Made by a program: the position numbers and the translations under genes | Notes under the pieces: model-generated | The model's database searches: none | What the model was told of the DNA's origin: nothing | What the model saw: only the letters and a program-made list of their open reading frames with translations | Shown: positions 13,900 through 21,842 of the stretch, piece by piece | How the letters are laid out: each line of letters begins with the position of its first letter | Numbering within the stretch: the stretch's first letter is position 1 | NCBI GenBank assembly: GCA_043777755.1 | Contig: JAYWHK010000162.1 | Location: 1-25,651, forward strand | Reading direction: 5' to 3' | Source: CANHEE01 sp043777755 | Lineage (GTDB): Bacteria > Bacteroidota > Bacteroidia > Chitinophagales > Saprospiraceae | DNA: 25,651 nucleotides

Positions 13900-16800
13900 T
13901 TATTCCTTTACAAATTTAGCATTTGCTTTTATCAAACCTTGTGCATTATAGCCAATCATGGTATATATTCCTTGCGGAAGATGCCCAACAGAAAGGCTTG
14001 TATTTTCAGTTCCATTGATATTGTTGCTCAAAACCATACGACCTGTAAGATCATAAACTGCTACTTTTGCCAAGTTTTCAGTATTGAAAATGGTCAAAAT
14101 ATCGTTGGTTGGATTCGGAGCGATTTTTAAAGCCTCAGCGATAGTAGGCTCGAAAACATTAACACCTGCGCCACATTTTCCAGCACCAAAAACGATGTCG
14201 TCAAAGTAACTCGTCACATCTTTTCCTGTTGCAGGCTCTAAAAAGTCCACAAACAATGTAAAACGTTGGTATTCACCGCCATCGTCTGCTGCGCTGAAAT
14301 CAATCGTAACAGTTTCCCATTCGTTGGCTTTTGTGGTGGCTTGTTTCAACTCAACAGCAGGTTTGCCAGTTGCCGAACCTTCCAATTTCAAGCCCAAATT
14401 TCCTACATGGTCTAATAAAACCTTAGCAGAAACGGTCTTTTTACCTTTAAAATCAATCGAAGCGTCCAAATCAGCGTACATACCAGCCCAAGGATCAGAA
14501 TCACTAGCTTTCACAAATTTTCCTACTTTTTCAGAAGTATTGATGCCCGATTTTTTAGGATTTGCGACTACTTCAAACTTGATACCGTTTTTCTCCAAAG
14601 TACCATTCGCAAAATATTTGAAATTATCAATGCTACTTGCAGCTGTTTCATAGTCGCTCACGCAACCATTATAAACTCCTCTACGCCAACGAATCTGATC
14701 CACATAATAAGTTTTAGTGGCAGGAATTGCCTTGCCTGGCTCAAAGAAAAGAACCAATTTATTGTGGTCAGATTTAGGGAATGCACTAAAATCAATTAAG
14801 ATTTTTTGCCATTTGTTCGCTACTGTAAATGTTTTTTTCACTTCAATGATAGGCGATTTTCCACCTTCCAATTTGAATAAAACTTCTGTTGCTTCTGGCA
14901 TCCAAAGCATCAAACTCAATTGATTAGAAACACTCAAATCAAAAGCTATTGCGCTTTCGTAACCTAAGCCATTCCATTCTTGACCAGCTAAATCAGTATA
15001 TTGACCCACTTTTGCTGAACCATTGTCTGCATCTAACTTTGGATTGTTGATTGACTTAATATCATCATTGCCATAGAAAATCTTGCTGCGCTGACACTCA
15101 AAATCATCAACGATTTGAACGATTTTCACCGTACCTTCGCATGGATCTACCGTCACAGCACCTGGCTGTAAATTATCAAAATAAAACGTTTTACCAGCAT
15201 CAGCTACACCAGCATCAAACAATAAATTTACGTTTGTAAAATCTGTAATTTTATCAGATTTTGAGTAATCAAAACTCAATGTAACCCATTCACCTGTTTT
15301 TGTAATATCTCGCTCGACTTCAACATTGCCCTGAGTAATGCTTGTCAATTGCATTTTCACTTTTTTAGCACCAACCGGAGCCCAAACATCAAGGTTCAAT
15401 TGTGGAAATTTATCTACTTTGAAACCAACAGGCAATGCTGCGGTCAAAGTACTAAATGCAGACGAACCTTTTTTATAAGAGCCTACATTCTCAGAAGTAT
15501 TTGTTCCGCCTTTGCCAGGATTAGCCAATTTTACAAAAGTACCGTGAATCGCAGCACTGTTGTTTAAGCCCGACCAAGTCATGGTTTGTGGATCAAAATT
15601 TTCCAAAGCAGCAGGAGTTGGTCTTTCTATCAATTCTACATCGTCAATATAATAGACATCGCCAGCCGTTGCTTTCACAGCTGCATTTAAAAACAACACA
15701 AATTTCTTGTGATTTCCCGCAGCTTCGCCGCTAAAATCAGCCGTATAAGTTACCCATTTTTTCGCTTCCGTTACGTCCACCCAAACTTCTTTTGGTCCAG
15801 AAACGCCACCTTCCAACTTGAATAAATGTTTGCCCACTTTTGGCGACCAGATTTTCATGCGGATATTGTTTTTCTTACTCAAATCAATCGGATTTTGGAA
15901 ATCCCATAATAAATGCGCCCATTCTTCGTCAACGGGATCAATGTATTTTCCTACTTTTGTCGAATTATTTAAGGCGTTTTTATCAGGATTTGCTACTACG
16001 CTAAGACTATCCCAAGAGCCGCCATACGTTGAATTTCTTTGACACTCGAAATCGTCCCAAAGTGTAGGAATTTTGACCACTCCTTCGCAAGGCCCACCGA
16101 CTTCTTGTATAATATTGTCGAAAAGATAGGTGTCGCCACCGTCTTTATTTCCTTGGTCAAAAAACAAAATAAACTTGTCTAATTTTTTTAAATTTTTAAT
16201 TTTTGAAAAATCAAAAGTATATTCTTGCCAAGTGTTTGTCAATGCGATGTTTTGAGAAAACTCTGCAAAACCATCAGCACCTTCTAACTTAATCAAAAAT
16301 TGCGTTGCAGCACCTGCATTTACGCTGATACGGATTTTACTCAGCACGCTCAAATCCAAAGGTTTTGTCAATTCAGCTACGAAAAAACTGTAGTCATGTG
16401 CATTGCTTTTGGTGTAAGAACCGACATTTGGAGAGCCGTTAACACTATTGCTTTTAGGGTTGGGAACTACACCATTCCATTTGCCTTCGTAAGCTTTCCA
16501 AGGCAATTTTGCAACCGTTTCAAAATCTTCTAAAACCGCAGAACTCGGAACAGCCACGATGTCGTCAAACAAGTAAGTGTCGCCCGTTTTTGCTCCTGCA
16601 TCAAAGAACAAAATCATTTTTGTCAAGCCTTTATTGTTCGCTGCTGCACTGAGGTCAAAGGCATATTCGACCCATTTGCCAGTTTCAGTAAATTCAGCTT
16701 TTTTCTCCACTGCGCCACCTGTTCCTTCGAGTTTCAACAACACAGAAGTTTTGGCAGAAGACCAAATCTTGATTTTTAAAAGGTTGTTTTTACTCAAATC

Positions 16801-17046
16801 AAAAGGAGTTGCGCTTTCTCCCAATAACAAACTGTATTCGTGTTGGTCGCTTTTTTTGTATGAAGCAACTTTTTCAGAACCATTAACAGCATCTTTACCT
16901 GGATTCGCAATAATGCCGTTCCAAACGCCGTCGAAGGCTTTGAAATTAAGTTTTGAAGTGCCGTTTTCAAAGTCTTCATAGACGGTTTGTGCGTTTAGTG
17001 TCCAGATACCCATGAGGGCAACACAGAGAAGTAGGATTTTTTTCAT
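13900..17046 (-). CDS. Secreted six-repeat carbohydrate-binding protein with T9SS tail
   Basis: This 1048-aa protein is exported through Sec and then T9SS and has no catalytic domain. After the signal peptide (1-20) come six beta-sandwich repeats of ~150-165 residues at about 21-168, 169-316, 317-474, 475-634, 635-794 and 795-959. Each carries a DFE start, an NP...N-x-S-x-x-V-G-x-Y segment, a LxxPxDLS strand, KLEG and a closing YxxDDI. This pattern is known in Bacteroidota beta-glucan-acting proteins. Repeats 1 and 2 resemble each other most, and repeats 3 and 5 share a PCEG-VKI-DDFECQR header. Residues ~960-1048 are a type A sorting domain (IAPNPTND...VAVYDLTGR...LPQGIYT). It follows the GH144 gene by 29 bases, so it likely tethers the same glycan for that enzyme, like SusE/SusF. 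Binding specificity is inferred. Confidence 0.85.
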   Translation of the reverse strand: MKKILLLCVALMGIWTLNAQTVYEDFENGTSKLNFKAFDGVWNGIIANPGKDAVNGSEKVASYKKSDQHEYSLLLGESATPFDLSKNNLLKIKIWSSAKTSVLLKLEGTGGAVEKKAEFTETGKWVEYAFDLSAAANNKGLTKMILFFDAGAKTGDTYLFDDIVAVPSSAVLEDFETVAKLPWKAYEGKWNGVVPNPKSNSVNGSPNVGSYTKSNAHDYSFFVAELTKPLDLSVLSKIRISVNAGAATQFLIKLEGADGFAEFSQNIALTNTWQEYTFDFSKIKNLKKLDKFILFFDQGNKDGGDTYLFDNIIQEVGGPCEGVVKIPTLWDDFECQRNSTYGGSWDSLSVVANPDKNALNNSTKVGKYIDPVDEEWAHLLWDFQNPIDLSKKNNIRMKIWSPKVGKHLFKLEGGVSGPKEVWVDVTEAKKWVTYTADFSGEAAGNHKKFVLFLNAAVKATAGDVYYIDDVELIERPTPAALENFDPQTMTWSGLNNSAAIHGTFVKLANPGKGGTNTSENVGSYKKGSSAFSTLTAALPVGFKVDKFPQLNLDVWAPVGAKKVKMQLTSITQGNVEVERDITKTGEWVTLSFDYSKSDKITDFTNVNLLFDAGVADAGKTFYFDNLQPGAVTVDPCEGTVKIVQIVDDFECQRSKIFYGNDDIKSINNPKLDADNGSAKVGQYTDLAGQEWNGLGYESAIAFDLSVSNQLSLMLWMPEATEVLFKLEGGKSPIIEVKKTFTVANKWQKILIDFSAFPKSDHNKLVLFFEPGKAIPATKTYYVDQIRWRRGVYNGCVSDYETAASSIDNFKYFANGTLEKNGIKFEVVANPKKSGINTSEKVGKFVKASDSDPWAGMYADLDASIDFKGKKTVSAKVLLDHVGNLGLKLEGSATGKPAVELKQATTKANEWETVTIDFSAADDGGEYQRFTLFVDFLEPATGKDVTSYFDDIVFGAGKCGAGVNVFEPTIAEALKIAPNPTNDILTIFNTENLAKVAVYDLTGRMVLSNNINGTENTSLSVGHLPQGIYTMIGYNAQGLIKANAKFVKE

Positions 17047-17075
17047 TTTAAAAAGTTATTTTAGTAATGAATGAA

Positions 17076-18902
17076 TTAAAATTTTACAATTTTTTTAAAG
17101 AAAGTTTTTTCTTGATTTTCTATTTTTAAAAAATAAATACCACCTTCAAGCCCATCGGTTTCTACTTTCAAATTTTTTTCAAATGTATTTATTTTTTTTA
17201 GTATATTTCCATTAAAATCAAAAATTTCGACTTGGGTCAAATGATTTTCTACAAAAGGAAGTTCGAGTAAAAAAAAGTTGGAAAATGGATTTGGAAAAAT
17301 TTTCACATCAACCTGATTATCAACATCTTGCAACGAAACAGAATTGTCTTTTTTAAAATTTAAAGCCAATAAAGCAGGTTCGATTTCTGGGTTTTTCATA
17401 AAATTTTCCCATAAAAAACCAGTACGGTAATTCTCAATCATCGCAATAATAGATCCTTGGTCAATGGCAAGATAACTCGTTGCAAACCAATTTTTTGTAA
17501 CATTAAAAGCATCGTAAAAACCAAATTCGCCATATACTTTTTTTCCATAATTTCGGTAAAAAAACTTTAAAGCATCAAGACTTTCTTTGGGAGAATAAGG
17601 CATAGAGGAAAGTGCCGCTGTTGGAGAAATCGTTCCGTTGTCGTTGTTAGGTTCGTGTGCAGTGTAGCCATTGTAAGTATCACTTGCCGTTAAACCCCAA
17701 CATTCTGCGCTATAATTTTGATATTTTTTAGGATTTTCAATACAATACGCTCTATTTATATATGTATGTGCTTTATTACGAGTAAAGTAATTACAATAAT
17801 CGTCTTTCCAATTGCGTGGGTCAAAGCCCAAGTAAGAGTAATGTGAGAAGAAAAGAGGACCTCCACGAGAGCCACCAACGTCTAATTTGTAGTTGTAATA
17901 AAGCTGTCCATTGAGGTAATTGGAACTTGCCCAACCGTTTTTGTATAAATAAGTATCTATCGAATGTTTAGGCGATGCTTTTGCTAAAATATAAACAATG
18001 TGCGTTTCGTTAAAACCTTTGAGCTGAAAATTCATTTTCCATTGGTGTTTTGGTGACCAATGCCAATACAAAACATTGGCGTTTCCTTGTCGAAACCAGT
18101 TGTAATCCACATCTTCCCAAAGCTGAGTGATGATACCTCGCAACTCCGTTTCGAGCGTTTCGTTTTTGTCAAAAAACTGCCTTGCAGTAAGTAATCCTTG
18201 CATCAAAAAAGAAGTTTCAACCAAATCAGCTCCATCATCATACTGCGAAAAAGGGATAGTTTTTCCTGTTTTTCCATTCATCCAATGCGGAAAAGTACCA
18301 TGATATTTGTCTGCAATTTGCAAAAAAGAAGCTATCTGCACTACCCTATTCAATCCATCTTCACGGCTAATATAACCACGTTTGATGCCGACCAAAATCG
18401 CCATAATTCCAAAACCAGTACCTCCAATCGTCACCACATCATCGTTGGAATTTCGTTCCCGAATCATGCCACTTATTGTATGTGCATAGTCCCAAAAATA
18501 ACGAAAAGTAGCCCGTTGTGTCATATCGAGCCAATCGTTATCGTTCATGGTTTTGAGCGATGCGGTTTTGATTATTGTTGCTTGACTTTCTTCATTTTTA
18601 TCGTTATAAGCGGTGATTTTATAGTCAAAAGGTTTATTTTTTTCAGCATCAGCGAGCCAATCTAAGGCAACACCAATAAAATTTCCATAGCTTGTTTTCC
18701 ACAATTGGAAATCATTTTTTGCCGTTTCGCTTCTGTATATTTTATAGCCAGACAAGTCGCTTTCCATATTCAATGACCAAGCCATTTCTATATGTTTTTC
18801 GTAAGCAAATACTTCAAAATTTTTAGGCATTTGAGGCGGAATTGCATTTAATGCTCCTATTCCCAAAAACACACAAAAACATACAGTAATGAACTTTTTC
18901 AT
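17076..18902 (-). CDS. Secreted FN3-GH144 beta-1,2-glucanase with T9SS tail
   Basis: This 608-aa enzyme starts at the ATG 18900-18902; a TTG six bases upstream is in frame but is not needed. After the signal peptide (1-20), an FN3 domain (~25-115) precedes the GH144 domain (~122-515). Its acidic loop YDDGADLVET places D222, D226 and E229 with the same +4/+7 spacing as the catalytic-site residues I recall for the Chitinophaga pinensis endo-beta-1,2-glucanase. GFNETH supplies E299 and AIDQG D481. The tail (~531-608) is a type A T9SS sorting domain (IFPNPFSN...VEIFDFNGN...LEGGIYFLKI). GH144 enzymes cut beta-1,2-glucan, so this is the probable extracellular depolymerase of the locus. It lies 29 bases before the six-repeat binding protein and is co-transcribed with it. 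Endo action is inferred. Confidence 0.9.
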   Translation of the reverse strand: MKKFITVCFCVFLGIGALNAIPPQMPKNFEVFAYEKHIEMAWSLNMESDLSGYKIYRSETAKNDFQLWKTSYGNFIGVALDWLADAEKNKPFDYKITAYNDKNEESQATIIKTASLKTMNDNDWLDMTQRATFRYFWDYAHTISGMIRERNSNDDVVTIGGTGFGIMAILVGIKRGYISREDGLNRVVQIASFLQIADKYHGTFPHWMNGKTGKTIPFSQYDDGADLVETSFLMQGLLTARQFFDKNETLETELRGIITQLWEDVDYNWFRQGNANVLYWHWSPKHQWKMNFQLKGFNETHIVYILAKASPKHSIDTYLYKNGWASSNYLNGQLYYNYKLDVGGSRGGPLFFSHYSYLGFDPRNWKDDYCNYFTRNKAHTYINRAYCIENPKKYQNYSAECWGLTASDTYNGYTAHEPNNDNGTISPTAALSSMPYSPKESLDALKFFYRNYGKKVYGEFGFYDAFNVTKNWFATSYLAIDQGSIIAMIENYRTGFLWENFMKNPEIEPALLALNFKKDNSVSLQDVDNQVDVKIFPNPFSNFFLLELPFVENHLTQVEIFDFNGNILKKINTFEKNLKVETDGLEGGIYFLKIENQEKTFFKKIVKF

Positions 18903-18995
18903 TTTCAAATTCCGTTGATTATTTTTTTATCTAATTTAAAATCCGCATAAATATAGGAATAATAGTTCATATAAAAAATAAAATATTAAATTTAT

Positions 18996-19075
18996 TTATT
19001 TATTTAATATTTTGGAAACGTCTTGTTTGCCGCTGCGTTGTGTCGGTTCGCCTTGTGTGTTAAAATTTTGCAGTC
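18996..19075 (-). pseudogene. Remnant of a second xylA, 3' end
   Basis: The minus strand is open through NTQGEPTQRSGKQ and then ends VSKILNK-stop at 18996. The intact xylA ends with the same NTQGEPTQRSGKQ before EWLENIINDYI. At the DNA level, 19021-19061 and 19327-19367 are identical at 39 of 41 positions, while sequence on either side diverges quickly. No complete gene is attached, so this is a scrap of a second xylA copy. The rest of the gap 18903-19292 holds AT-rich DNA and small repeats described separately. I saw no clear TAnnTTTG promoter for the GH144 operon in it. Confidence 0.8.
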
Positions 19076-19083
19076 CAATATTT

Positions 19084-19266
19084 TTGAAAATAGTATTTTA
19101 TTGAAAAATAGTAACAACTTAGTGTATTTTGTTTAAACACGAATTTACACCAATTTTACTAATTACACTAATCGTGATGTTGAAAATTAAATCTAATTTC
19201 ACTAATTTGATTAAAACTTCGTTTTAATTTTACACGTAACGAAGGCTTTTCCATTGAAAAATAGTA
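19084..19266. repeat. Direct-repeat-bounded noncoding block
   Basis: ATTGAAAAATAGTA occurs at 19100-19113 and 19253-19266, with a shorter variant at 19084-19095. Between them are a perfect hairpin TTAAAAC-ttc-GTTTTAA (19211-19227), a nested CTTCGTT/AACGAAG pair (19217-19223, 19238-19244) and a CACGA/TCGTG pair (19138-19142, 19172-19176). There is no ORF. It looks like a decayed REP- or MITE-type insertion between the xylA scrap and the intact xylA. Confidence 0.45.
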
Positions 19267-19268
19267 CT

Positions 19269-19293
19269 CCAAGCTGGAGCTTGGAGCTACGTC
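19269..19293. repeat. REP-like palindrome, variant copy D, at the xylA 3' end
   Basis: CCAAGC-tgga-GCTTGG (19269-19284) is followed by AGCTACGTC, echoing the CTACGTG linker of the other REP copies. It reaches the last base of the xylA stop codon. Confidence 0.55.
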
Positions 19294-20603
19294 TAAATAT
19301 AATCATTAATAATATTTTCCAACCATTCTTGTTTGCCACTGCGTTGTGTCGGTTCGCCTTGGGTGTTGGCGATTTTATGCAAATCTTCTAATGTCAATTT
19401 TCCGTCTGCATAAGATTTTCCATTGCCACTATCAAACGAAGCGTAACGGTCAGCACGGATTTTTTTGTAAGGAGAATTGGTCAAAACAGCATCAGCAACA
19501 ACCAAAGCTCTTGCAAAAGCATCCATTCCGCCAATATGCGCCAAGAAAATATCTTCCAAATCGGTAGAATTTCGACGGGTTTTTGCATCAAAATTGATAC
19601 CACCTGTTTTGAATCCGCCGCCTTCCAAAATAACCAACATAGATTCCGCTAATTCGCTGATATTCATTGGAAATTGGTCGGTATCCCAGCCATTTTGATA
19701 GTCGCCACGGTTCGCATCCATGCTGCCCAACATATTATTATCAACGGCGATTTGCAACTCATGTTGGAACGTATGACCAGCCAAAGTTGCGTGATTGACC
19801 TCCAAATTTAGTTGAAAATCATTTTCCAAACCGTAATTTTTCAAGAAACCAATGACCGTTGCAGCGTCATAATCGTATTGATGTTTTGACGGTTCGCAAG
19901 GTTTCGGCTCAATGTAAAACTTGCCTTTGAAGCCATTTGCTCGAGCATAATCCCTTGACATCGTAAGAAAACGAGCCATATTGTCCAATTCTCGCTGCAT
20001 ATTGGTATTCAAAAGTGACATATAACCTTCACGTCCGCCCCAAAAAACATAGCCTTCTCCACCAAGCGCAATCGTCGCATCAATCGCATTTTTGACTTGC
20101 ACACCTGCACGAGCCACTACCGCAAAATCAGGATTGGTACTCGCTCCATTCATATACCTCGGGTGCGAAAACAAATTGGCAGTTCCCCAAAGTAATTTTA
20201 CGCCTGTTTCGGCTTGTTTTTCTTTTGCCAACGCAGTCAAAGTTTGCATACGACGCTCATATTCCCCGATATTTTCACTGTCTTCGACCATATCAATATC
20301 GTGAAAACAGTAAAAAGGTGCATTGATTTTGGTAAAAAACTCAAATGCAGCGTCGAGTTTAGCGTTCATTCGAGCATCAGCGTTTTTGCCTTTGTTCCAA
20401 GGAAAATCCTTTGTCCCTGCGCCAAAAGGGTCACCGCTTGTTCCGCAGAACGTATGCCAATAACACACCGCAAAACGCAAATGTTCTTCCATTGTTTTTC
20501 CTGCCACGACACGTTTCGCATCGTACCATTTAAACGCCAATGGATTGTCGCTTTTGCGACCTTCAAATTTGATTTTTTTAATTCCTTTGAAAAATTGTGC
20601 CAT
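19293..20603 (-). CDS. xylA: Xylose isomerase
   Basis: This 436-aa class II xylose isomerase converts D-xylose to D-xylulose in the cytoplasm, and also glucose to fructose at lower efficiency. The ATG at 20601-20603 gives MAQFFKGIKKIKFEG...KSDNPLAF, the normal family N-terminus; an in-frame start at 20660 would add 19 residues translated from REP sequence. The catalytic pair H101/D104 is in CFHDIDMV. Metal ligands are E232 (IEPKP), E268 and H271 (LEVNHATLAGH), D296 (SMDANRGD), D307 and D309 (WDTDQFP), and D339 (NFDAK). All are present and length is typical, so the gene should be active. It belongs with xylB upstream, but a 260-aa gene, two REP regions and a scrap of its own 5' end now lie between them. 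Confidence 0.97.
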   Translation of the reverse strand: MAQFFKGIKKIKFEGRKSDNPLAFKWYDAKRVVAGKTMEEHLRFAVCYWHTFCGTSGDPFGAGTKDFPWNKGKNADARMNAKLDAAFEFFTKINAPFYCFHDIDMVEDSENIGEYERRMQTLTALAKEKQAETGVKLLWGTANLFSHPRYMNGASTNPDFAVVARAGVQVKNAIDATIALGGEGYVFWGGREGYMSLLNTNMQRELDNMARFLTMSRDYARANGFKGKFYIEPKPCEPSKHQYDYDAATVIGFLKNYGLENDFQLNLEVNHATLAGHTFQHELQIAVDNNMLGSMDANRGDYQNGWDTDQFPMNISELAESMLVILEGGGFKTGGINFDAKTRRNSTDLEDIFLAHIGGMDAFARALVVADAVLTNSPYKKIRADRYASFDSGNGKSYADGKLTLEDLHKIANTQGEPTQRSGKQEWLENIINDYI

Positions 20604-20617
20604 GTATTTATTTTTTT

Positions 20618-20702
20618 CATGGGTAAAACCCAATGTTGTGTCTTGTCCGTTTTTTTCCATGGGTTAAAACCCATGGCTACGTGTCGGTCGTTGCGATGCA
20701 AC
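20618..20702. repeat. REP-like palindromes, degenerate copy plus copy B
   Basis: A degenerate stem CATGGGT-aaa-ACCCAATG (20618-20635) is followed by the full copy at 20657-20702. The full copy has CCATGGGTT-AA-AACCCATGG, the linker CTACGTGTCGGTC and the second stem GTTGC-gat-GCAAC. They occupy the whole leader between xylA and the 260-aa gene, so transcripts reaching xylA carry these hairpins. Confidence 0.78.
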
Positions 20703-20713
20703 TTTTTAAAAGA

Positions 20714-21496
20714 TTATTCTATTATAAAAGTAACCATTTTTAAAAAATTTGCAAATTCATTTTTACTATTTTTCTTAATAAAATAAGCAGCTCGATTCTT
20801 AATTTTAAAATTAGCAAAATAGATATACTCTAAATCTTCTATGTCAAAAGTATCAGAAGAATGTATTTTTGTGTACGTATTTCCATGATTTATTAGTAAA
20901 TCTAATTGATATTTCAATTTATTACCTTTAAAATAACTAATTTTACTTGTTGCTGAATCAATTTTAAAGTCCCAATCAACTACTTTTTTTAAAATCGCAA
21001 TATCTGGTTCAGAATCACTGTTTATAAACAATTTTTTACAAGAAACTATACTGTCTATATTTCCAAAACAATTTTGTAAGAGCTTTAATTGTTCAATTTT
21101 ATGTTTTTTTGATTGAAAATCATATATTTTAATAGATTTACCCCAATTCAAAGATTCTTGATTTGGAAATTTTGAAATTAAGCTATCAACTTTCCTACAA
21201 TTTAGAGGTCTTGTATGATTCTTACAAATTGAATCGAAAAAATATGTAAAACGTCTATTTCTATTAGCTTCTTCAATTTCTAAACTATGATTTTTATCAT
21301 TAATATTGAATCTCGAATTATCATCTTTACGAGATAAACCATATTCCGGAGTAACAACACTTGTCATATATTTATCTATCCTACTTGAATCTATAATCGC
21401 CTGACTAAGCACTATTGATTGAATAATAGTAAAAATGAAAAATCCAATATACTTTTTTGAGGTATATTTATTTAAAAAACTTAATTTGTTTGGCAT
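20714..21496 (-). CDS. Uncharacterised 260-aa signal-anchored or exported protein
   Basis: No family was recognised. The ATG at 21494-21496 gives a basic N-terminus and one hydrophobic stretch (YIGFFIFTIIQSIVLSQA, ~16-33) that could be a signal peptide or membrane anchor. The remainder is polar, Lys/Asn/Ser-rich and probably periplasmic. Four cysteines (C91, C100, C143, C153) in two closely spaced pairs could form disulfides. NSDSEPDIAIL (~159-169) resembles acidic metal-binding loops. The codons are more AT-rich than those of xylA and xylB, as expected for foreign DNA. It is bracketed by REP copies B and C and separates xylB from xylA, so it probably arrived with the rearrangement there. No promoter was found. 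Confidence 0.66.
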   Translation of the reverse strand: MPNKLSFLNKYTSKKYIGFFIFTIIQSIVLSQAIIDSSRIDKYMTSVVTPEYGLSRKDDNSRFNINDKNHSLEIEEANRNRRFTYFFDSICKNHTRPLNCRKVDSLISKFPNQESLNWGKSIKIYDFQSKKHKIEQLKLLQNCFGNIDSIVSCKKLFINSDSEPDIAILKKVVDWDFKIDSATSKISYFKGNKLKYQLDLLINHGNTYTKIHSSDTFDIEDLEYIYFANFKIKNRAAYFIKKNSKNEFANFLKMVTFIIE

Positions 21497-21584
21497 AAAA
21501 ATATTTAAACTTTTGAAGAAAAGGATAATGAGATAATAGTTTTTAACGGCTTTTAAGTCAAAAATAACCGTTTTTTACTAATTT

Positions 21585-21689
21585 TTATTGATTTGGGTAC
21601 TTTTTGAATTTTACCAAAAATAATAAATAATTGTCGCTTTTGTAATCTTCAAATTTGATTTTTTTAATATTTTTGAAAAATTGTGCCAT
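21585..21689 (-). pseudogene. Remnant of a second xylA, 5' end
   Basis: A 34-codon minus-strand frame begins MAQFFKNIKKIKFEDYKSDN, compared with MAQFFKGIKKIKFEGRKSDN in intact xylA. Homology holds for about 20-24 codons (to ~21624), then the frame runs into AT-rich DNA and a TAA at 21585. The similarity continues upstream of the ATG into a REP copy placed as in the intact gene. This is a truncated duplicate of the xylA start, not a functional gene. The rest of the gap 21497-21842 is AT-rich, apart from REP copy C. Confidence 0.85.
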
Positions 21690-21704
21690 GTGTTGATTTT
21701 TTTC

Positions 21705-21750
21705 CCATGGGTTAAAACCCATGGCTACGTGTCGTTCGTTGCGATGCAAC
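21705..21750. repeat. REP-like palindrome, copy C
   Basis: CCATGGGTT-AA-AACCCATGG (21705-21724) is followed by CTACGTGTCGTTC and GTTGC-gat-GCAAC. It is almost identical to copy B and sits at the same distance upstream of the xylA 5' scrap as B' does from intact xylA. Confidence 0.78.
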
Positions 21751-21842
21751 TTGACTAAGATTTTTATTATATAGTTAACTTGCCGCTTGTTAGATAACTT
21801 GGGTTTTTAAAACACAAAGTTAGTTTTTATTAAAAAAATACT

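Noticed and set aside
18909..19292. Searched for a small gene, tRNA or riboswitch in the gap before xylA's 3' end
   Set aside because: Only the xylA scrap, short repeats and palindromes are present; no cloverleaf or known riboswitch pattern was seen.
20604..20660. 19-residue extension of XylA, and an overlapping 111-codon frame at 20366-20701
   Set aside because: Both read REP palindrome sequence as protein; XylA proteins begin at the MAQFFKGI-type start.
19293..21689. Duplicated xylA ends considered as attachment sites of an integrative element
   Set aside because: The two scraps are from opposite ends of the gene, not a repeated att core, and no integrase gene is present; reported instead as a replacement or duplication event.
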